DNA of 7,539 bases from an uncultured Methanomethylovorans sp. (GTDB taxonomy: Archaea; Halobacteriota; Methanosarcinia; Methanosarcinales; Methanosarcinaceae). Below, piece after piece: positions 1 to 4,932 of the stretch (the first letter of the stretch is position 1; every line of letters begins with the position of its first letter). The stretch is taken from NCBI GenBank assembly GCA_937968035.1, contig CALBTS010000498.1, positions 1-7,539 of the forward strand, read 5' to 3'. Under the pieces are notes generated by a model, which saw only the letters and a list, made by a program, of their open reading frames with translations, searched no databases and was not told the origin of the DNA. A program made the position numbers and the translations under genes.

Positions 1-33
1 TGACTGGAGTTCAGACGTGTGCTCTTCCGATCT
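1..33 (+). other. Illumina read-2 adapter remnant (artefact)
   Basis: These bases match the 3' part of the standard Illumina TruSeq read-2 adapter, ending in GCTCTTCCGATCT, with only the first G missing. This is library sequence, not genome. The biological insert begins at 34, in the middle of a gene on the minus strand. Confidence 0.98.
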
Positions 34-1086
34 CAGGGCGACATCGCCATACAACAGCCCTGCATTTGTTGTTGTAAAAGTCTGGGCTACTCTGAAAAGC
101 GCCTGCGGTTCAAGGAGAACATCTGAACCGAGAACAACAATATAACGTCCTTGTGCCCGCTTCAATGCCTCACTTGGTCCACTGTTTATAAAAAACAGAC
201 GTACATCAGAGAAATCCACATCCACACCAAGACACTGGTCACAAAATTCAATATCATCACTGTAGACAAGCAACTCCCAATGCTGATAAATCTGCTGTTG
301 AAGTGAACAAATCAAACTAGCAAGCATTTTTTCGGGTTGCTCCGGCAGTGAGACCACAACAGAAATCAAAGGGTGATGTTTCAAAGACAGAGCATGAGTA
401 GTCAGTTGGGGGAGTAGCTGTTGTAACGAAGCCTGGTATGCATGCCACAATTCATTACATGTGCGAGACGTTGAATCAAATACTCTAAAATCAATGGTAT
501 TGCGATATGCCTGCCACAACTTAAAACACAATAATGGGTGTAACAACTTTTGAACGGCCTCTGTTCGACGCTCTACAACTCGAAAAAAACGTTTAAAGTC
601 GTATAAAACACGATATAAAGCCCTCAGTAAGGCCTCTAAGTAAGTAATGCGCGCAATAGAGAAGCTCTGTTGGATAAAGAATCCGGATGAATCTACCGGA
701 GCCCAACGCAATCCGATGACACCCAAAGGAAGAAAAATCACTTCACGTATATATCCACGACGCGTAACAGGAATGAAAAAATAATTATCTGTAGAGAACC
801 CGGTGCCGTCATTGTAGTACAGCTTAGCCCTAGTCAAGCTGTAGCGGTGCAGAACGCCTTCAATATAGAACCAGCCATGGGGATAGAGTCCGTTCTCAAT
901 TTGAAGTGCAAAATACGCAGGAGTATTTGTAATCCACCAGCCATTTTCGTTGTCAGACACAATATTTTGTTCAGGGAGAAGTTTTACAGAAAGGTTCTTG
1001 CGTGACAGCACCAGTTTAAGGAGATTATCCAATATAGCTATGAAAATAAATTGGAATTTTCTGACAATGGCGGACACGCTGCTCAT
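34..1086 (-). CDS. GT2-like glycosyltransferase with N-terminal beta-rich domain, 3'-truncated
   Basis: The frame is open from ATG at 1086 to the adapter at 33, giving 351 codons and no stop, so the C-terminus is lost. It is the first ATG after an in-frame TAA at 1126-1128; no strong ribosome binding site precedes it. Residues 10-28 form a hydrophobic or amphipathic stretch that could touch the membrane. Residues about 32-150 look like a beta-rich, possibly carbohydrate-binding module (GWFYIEGVLHRY, then LYYNDGTGF). Residues 150-235 are probably helical. From 239 (PLISVVVSLPEQP) a GT-A/GT2 fold starts and runs through QHWELLVYSDD and AQGRYIVVLGSDVLL to LLYGDVAL at the cut. Family members normally show VDD or DDAS and DxDD; here these read YSDD and LGSDV, so this domain may be poorly active or inactive. 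An active second GT domain may lie beyond the cut. The role is inferred as surface glycan synthesis in the cytoplasm or at the inner membrane. Confidence 0.85.
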
Positions 1087-1176
1087 GGTGAGACTACTAA
1101 TTCCATGTTGTATATTGTCCTCATTTTAAGGATATTAAAAAGCACTAAATATCGTCCGACTGATCTAAATCTATTA
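1087..1176. other. 90-bp spacer, no clear signal
   Basis: This AT-rich gap separates the sulfotransferase stop from the start of the last GT. I see no G+C-rich hairpin with a T-run that would serve as a terminator, and no convincing -35/-10 pair. A 6-bp inverted repeat (GATATT 1131-1136 with AATATC 1148-1153) is too weak to call. Readthrough from the upstream gene is the simplest reading. Confidence 0.5.
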
Positions 1177-2868
1177 TTACAAAAGATCTTTTAGCAAATG
1201 GTATTTTCGCCAGTTTTTAATAATTTCATGTGTGTAGTCAACCTGGTTAGTTAATAGCAAAAGAGCAGATGACTGCGTTTGAAATTCTGTTCGCTGTTCA
1301 TCTATTTTTTTACGTAATAGTGTAACTTCTTCTCGGTACTGATTTGCTGAACTCAATTCTTTCTTGTATGCCGCATCCAAAACTCTGGTCTGCTCAAGAA
1401 GATAACTATGATATTTCGCATGTTCTGCTAAACCTTCGGCTACTGACGAGAGAGTCGCATCCACCTTGGTAATAGACGGATCGTTCAATCGATTCTCTTT
1501 TGCCTGAATCAGGAAATGTTGCACATCACCCAACTCTGATAAGAGCTGGTCGATATGTAAATCCTTCTCAATGTTAAGTTGCCTCAGCGAGTGGAAAACA
1601 GCATCGGTCCCGGAAGCAATGAAGTGAATCTTAACAAATAGTTGTCTTGCATTGGCCAGCTCCACCTCTCCGAGGCAATCAAAAGTGATCTGCGGGTCAG
1701 ACGTCTCAAAAAAATACTCGTTTCCGAGCACGAGGCGGGCATTCGACTTAATTCGACCAAGCAAATCGATTTCACCTTCTGCAGTAAAGAGACAGATACT
1801 TTCAATTTCAAGCCTCACACTGTCGTTGAGCGGGTCAAGACGAAGTGCTCTAAGACGCCCCTTTCCCGCGAGATCAAAAACGATTTCTTGCGAAACCTCT
1901 TCTGGTTTGATCATATTCACGATTGAGTCTTTCACAACGAAACCGTCACCCACATCAAAATAAAGCTGCATCCACATTTTTTTCTGCGAAGGCTCATTGA
2001 CTATAAAGGGTGCCAGCACCTGTTCCATCGGAGTAAGTGTCTGATTGATTGACTCAGCAAGAGATGCTAGCTTTTTACTCTTTGAATTTAACGCTGTATA
2101 AAGTTGATCTGCGAGACGATCGATGAAACGTCCGCTACCCACTGTAGAACCGTCTAAATTGTGATGACGAATCCGGATATCAAGAAAATCTCCAACCATT
2201 CCAGTAATTGACTCAATATTCACAGGCCAGCAGATATCTAGATCTTTGGCAAGATTTTGAACAGTGCTTTGCCAATCACGCAGAAGATCATTGTAGGAGA
2301 CTACTGCTCGCGGGATGTTTGCAGAATGTCTTATAATGTCTGACGTATAGCGCAGCCACATATAGATACTTTTCTCACGTGAAAAGCCATTGCGCTGAGC
2401 CAAAGATGCTGCAACCTCAAGGGGATGGCGGTATGGCACAATTACATAGGGTTGCACTTCCCATTCCTTCAAGATAGAAACCCAAAATGGTAGCAGTCGA
2501 CACATACGAGGGTCTTTGATAACAAAGCAGGAGGAACCAGCAAAGTCCCGCTCGAGAAGATCTTGCGCGCGCCTTCTGAGAAGCTCAAACTGTTCGGGAT
2601 TCACCTGACTAAAGTCAATGGGAAGAATGCTGTCCCAACAGGAATGAGCCTCAGCCAGCAGTTCATCATTGAGGCGTGTAACATTCTGAGACTCCCAAAA
2701 ACCAGTAACATTATCCTCCTGAGGCTGCCACAGATTACTGGGTAGCTGTGCCCCCAGCAGATTGAGTATCCTTGTAAGAGCGGATGTACCGCTCCTATGC
2801 ATACCAGCTACAAGCAGTGCTACTCGGTGAGGAGATTGAAAACCTCTATCTGTCTTGTTATTTTTCAT
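1177..2868 (-). CDS. PAPS-dependent sulfotransferase with C-terminal beta-rich and coiled-coil regions
   Basis: A 563-residue protein expected to transfer sulfate from PAPS, here probably to a sugar of a surface glycan (acceptor inferred). The PAPS 5'-phosphosulfate loop is GMHRSGTSAL at residues 22-31, followed by LNLLGAQLP and TGFWES, typical of bacterial sulfotransferase-family proteins. FVIKDPRMCRLLP (115-127) and VPYRHPLEVAASL (144-156) supply the core strand and the 3'-phosphate-binding region. The catalytic domain ends near 290. Residues about 298-425 are beta-rich (QLYFDVGDGF, GRLRALRLDP, then ETSDPQITF), resembling the N-terminal module of the next gene. Residues about 431-550 look like a coiled coil rich in Glu, Lys, Leu and Gln. 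Many single-domain sulfotransferases are near 250-350 residues, so roughly the last 270 are an added tail. The start is supported by AGGG just upstream. The family call is firm; the substrate is unknown. Confidence 0.92.
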   Translation of the reverse strand: MKNNKTDRGFQSPHRVALLVAGMHRSGTSALTRILNLLGAQLPSNLWQPQEDNVTGFWESQNVTRLNDELLAEAHSCWDSILPIDFSQVNPEQFELLRRRAQDLLERDFAGSSCFVIKDPRMCRLLPFWVSILKEWEVQPYVIVPYRHPLEVAASLAQRNGFSREKSIYMWLRYTSDIIRHSANIPRAVVSYNDLLRDWQSTVQNLAKDLDICWPVNIESITGMVGDFLDIRIRHHNLDGSTVGSGRFIDRLADQLYTALNSKSKKLASLAESINQTLTPMEQVLAPFIVNEPSQKKMWMQLYFDVGDGFVVKDSIVNMIKPEEVSQEIVFDLAGKGRLRALRLDPLNDSVRLEIESICLFTAEGEIDLLGRIKSNARLVLGNEYFFETSDPQITFDCLGEVELANARQLFVKIHFIASGTDAVFHSLRQLNIEKDLHIDQLLSELGDVQHFLIQAKENRLNDPSITKVDATLSSVAEGLAEHAKYHSYLLEQTRVLDAAYKKELSSANQYREEVTLLRKKIDEQRTEFQTQSSALLLLTNQVDYTHEIIKNWRKYHLLKDLL

Positions 2869-3030
2869 GTACCCTAATCACCCTAAACTAGCTCCAAAAC
2901 ATCTCACAGTCGATTCATCTAATTCAAAACAAGAAGACTTGAAAAGAATCAATCAGCTACTAATCCAAATAGCACTGACATTTAGCAAACCGAACAACCA
3001 AAATAGAAACAAAAATAGAAATCTTGAAGT
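2869..3030. other. 162-bp A-rich intergenic gap (T-rich in the sense of transcription)
   Basis: This is the largest non-coding stretch in the window. It lies between the methyltransferase stop and the sulfotransferase start. The plus strand is rich in A and poor in G (a 60-base line at 2941-3000 counts about 37% G+C). Two copies of AAATAGAAA (3001-3009 and 3013-3021, 12-bp spacing) give T-rich tracts just after the methyltransferase stop when read in the direction of transcription. No strong hairpin precedes them, so I do not call a terminator. No promoter is clear, although the length would allow one for the sulfotransferase. Confidence 0.6.
2872..2875 (-). promoter_or_regulatory. Ribosome binding site of the sulfotransferase gene
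   Basis: AGGG on the minus strand lies 3 nt before the ATG at 2868. A second AGGG (2881-2884) sits 9 nt further upstream, as part of a doubled TTAGGGT motif. The near copy is a little close to the ATG and the far copy a little distant, but together they support this start. Confidence 0.5.
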
Positions 3031-3765
3031 TCACAAAGGCAAGGACAGCTGTAAAGATATAACACGCCGCATAGGAAAATCATCGTATTTTACTGCACCT
3101 TTCCAACGGTTATGCGCTTCGGCGGAAAGGAAATAGGTTTCACAATCATCTGCTGCACTTCTTATCAGATCGTCAACTACCTGCTGTTGTACGCCAAACG
3201 CATCTGTAAAATGATGCAAAAGCTGAAGAGCATAGACATCGCCAACGCCTTTCAAGACATAATCAATTGCATGGATATGCCTTCCTGTGCCTCGCTTCAA
3301 AAACTTCCTGATACCATTACAAATATTCGGGATTGCAGAAATGGGAACATGTTCGATGACCGATATTGAGTAGATGCAGTCGAATGATTCCGTCTCCAGC
3401 TCCTGCAAATCATCTGAAAACCGTTTGCGTATGATTGTTATATCTGGATATCTCGATTTAAAATCCTCATATTCACTGGGGCCATTCCCGGAACCATCAT
3501 ACGGGTCAACAACAGTAACCTGATAGCCAAGTTTAACCAGCACATCAGCCACAAGCGGCTGGCCAGCACCTACTTCCAGCAGGCGTGAGCCTGGCGGCAT
3601 TTTACTAATAATGCTCTTCACAACCCAGGGCCGCTGGACGTCTTTCAAATCACAGTTTGTGGTCGCCAGATAGTTCAGATTATCAAAGCTGTCGCAATAA
3701 TCACGGACCGTGGCATAACTCAACGTTGGTGTCGCATACTGTGCATATATTTCCATGAGTTTCAT
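3031..3765 (-). CDS. Class I SAM-dependent methyltransferase
   Basis: A 244-residue soluble protein with a Rossmann-type methyltransferase fold. Motif I is RLLEVGAGQP (61-70), which binds SAM; VTVVDPYDGSG (83-93) carries the acidic residue after strand 2; SFDCIYSISVIEHVP (127-141) is the motif IV region, with the IEHV sequence common in small-molecule and sugar methyltransferases. No membrane segment or signal peptide is visible. The start overlaps the GT4 stop as ATGA, and AGAGG lies 8 nt upstream; Met4 is a less likely alternative start. The tight coupling with two glycosyltransferases suggests it methylates a sugar, or caps the growing glycan, but the acceptor cannot be read from the sequence. 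A role on a lipid or other small metabolite is not excluded. Confidence 0.9.
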   Translation of the reverse strand: MKLMEIYAQYATPTLSYATVRDYCDSFDNLNYLATTNCDLKDVQRPWVVKSIISKMPPGSRLLEVGAGQPLVADVLVKLGYQVTVVDPYDGSGNGPSEYEDFKSRYPDITIIRKRFSDDLQELETESFDCIYSISVIEHVPISAIPNICNGIRKFLKRGTGRHIHAIDYVLKGVGDVYALQLLHHFTDAFGVQQQVVDDLIRSAADDCETYFLSAEAHNRWKGAVKYDDFPMRRVISLQLSLPL

Positions 3766-4928
3766 GTATCATTCCTCTTAGTGGTGTAGAAGTCGGCTAG
3801 GATTTTGGAACTCTTCTGCCAGCTAAAATATAGCCTGGCAAACTCAAGCGCATTCGTGCCGAGCTGTCGGCGGCGTTCCACATCCGGTAATAGTGACATC
3901 AGTTGAGTGGCGATCTCACACGCATCACCGCGCTTAAGCAGAATGCAATCCACTGAATCCTTTACATATCGTCCTATATTTGTTGCCGGAATGAGAACAG
4001 GTTTTCCACTTGCAAAATATTCCGGCAGTTTTGACGGGAACCTGTAATCGTTAAAATTGTCAGATCGACCAGGTTGAACTAAAACATCTGCAATAGAGAG
4101 CACCTTTGGCATATCCTTTCTCGGAATAAAACCAAGTGCGATAAGAAACGTTTCGAACTCTGCCATTCCAACGGCATCGCATAAGGGTATATAATCACTG
4201 CCAGTGCGGACCAGTTTAGTGGTTACACCACTCCTGTTCAGTAGAGCAACTGCTATATACAGACTAAGAACCTCGCTGCGATTCGCTGAATGGACATTGC
4301 CGGTATAGGTAATCACATAATCGGTCGAAGCAATGCCGATCTCTCTCCTTAACTTATTATCGCAGGGTATCGCCCAGTTAAGAGATTCATCAAATGAAGG
4401 CCAGATAACGCATCCCGGAACTTCTTGCGGTACATTCGTAAGAAGTTTATCAATAAGCACGGTTACACCGGCAGCACCCGCCAGAAAATCCTGGGATCGA
4501 AGGGGGTGACTCAGGTGCAAAGGGATACGCGCATCAAGCTCTTCATACGACAATCTAGCCATCTGAGCGATTGAAATACGAGTATGGAGTTCTGTGAGGT
4601 GTTGTTCATTGTCTTCAAGATGGACAAAATAGGGACAGGAGTAAAGTTTTAGCAGGTTTTCAGTAGTACGGCGCACCAGCTCTCGAGGTGTCCAAGCGTG
4701 GATTACATCAGCACCTCTGCCATCAGGGAACATGAGCGGTCTGTCTTTGATCTGATCCAACAACAGTGTGGCAAACCGTGGTGTCCCGATGTCGCCGGTT
4801 GCCTCTGGTTGATCGGGCACACATACAGCACACGTGTGCCCCAGTTCCACCAGATTATTTGCAAGACTGAAGATATGAATACCACTGTTGCAGTTAAGCT
4901 GGGAATATGCCACAAAAAGAATATTCAT
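3762..4928 (-). CDS. GT4-type (GT-B fold) glycosyltransferase
   Basis: A 388-residue protein that probably transfers a sugar from a nucleotide sugar onto the glycan in the cytoplasm. The N-terminal Rossmann half opens with MNILFVAYSQLN and a glycine-containing SGIH (15-18), then LANNLVELGH. The C-terminal half begins near VITYTGNVHSANRS (205-218), and the donor-binding region is DVLVQPGRSDNFNDYRF (281-297) followed by PSKLPEYFASGKPVLIP. The second glutamate of the classic EX7E pair is present (LPEY), but the first position is Tyr; the DYRFPSKLPE form looks like a subfamily trait rather than damage. The frame stays open to 4970, but the ATG at 4928 is preferred: it sits 4 bp after the upstream stop, has AAGG 7 nt before it, and begins the Rossmann strand directly. 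The gene overlaps the methyltransferase by 4 bp. Length is normal for the family. Sugar specificity is unknown. Confidence 0.92.
   Translation of the reverse strand: MNILFVAYSQLNCNSGIHIFSLANNLVELGHTCAVCVPDQPEATGDIGTPRFATLLLDQIKDRPLMFPDGRGADVIHAWTPRELVRRTTENLLKLYSCPYFVHLEDNEQHLTELHTRISIAQMARLSYEELDARIPLHLSHPLRSQDFLAGAAGVTVLIDKLLTNVPQEVPGCVIWPSFDESLNWAIPCDNKLRREIGIASTDYVITYTGNVHSANRSEVLSLYIAVALLNRSGVTTKLVRTGSDYIPLCDAVGMAEFETFLIALGFIPRKDMPKVLSIADVLVQPGRSDNFNDYRFPSKLPEYFASGKPVLIPATNIGRYVKDSVDCILLKRGDACEIATQLMSLLPDVERRRQLGTNALEFARLYFSWQKSSKILADFYTTKRNDT
3774..3778 (-). promoter_or_regulatory. Ribosome binding site of the methyltransferase gene
   Basis: AGAGG on the minus strand lies 8 nt upstream of the ATG at 3765, within the last codons of the GT4 gene. 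It favours this Met over the Met three codons later, and supports translational coupling through the ATGA overlap. Confidence 0.65.
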
Positions 4929-4932
4929 GATC

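Noticed and set aside
1131..1153. Inverted repeat GATATT/AATATC in the 90-bp spacer
   Set aside because: Only 6 bp of A-T-rich stem around an 11-nt loop with no T-run after it; too weak for a terminator or operator call.
1181..1192. Perfect 12-bp palindrome AAAAGATCTTTT at the end of the sulfotransferase gene
   Set aside because: It encodes the last codons of the protein, has no loop, and is within what chance allows in A-T-rich DNA.
2855..3136. Plus-strand frame of 93 codons over the 162-bp gap
   Set aside because: It has an Asn- and Lys-rich low-complexity middle with no recognisable domain, overlaps the ends of two solid minus-strand genes, and would be the only plus-strand gene in the window.
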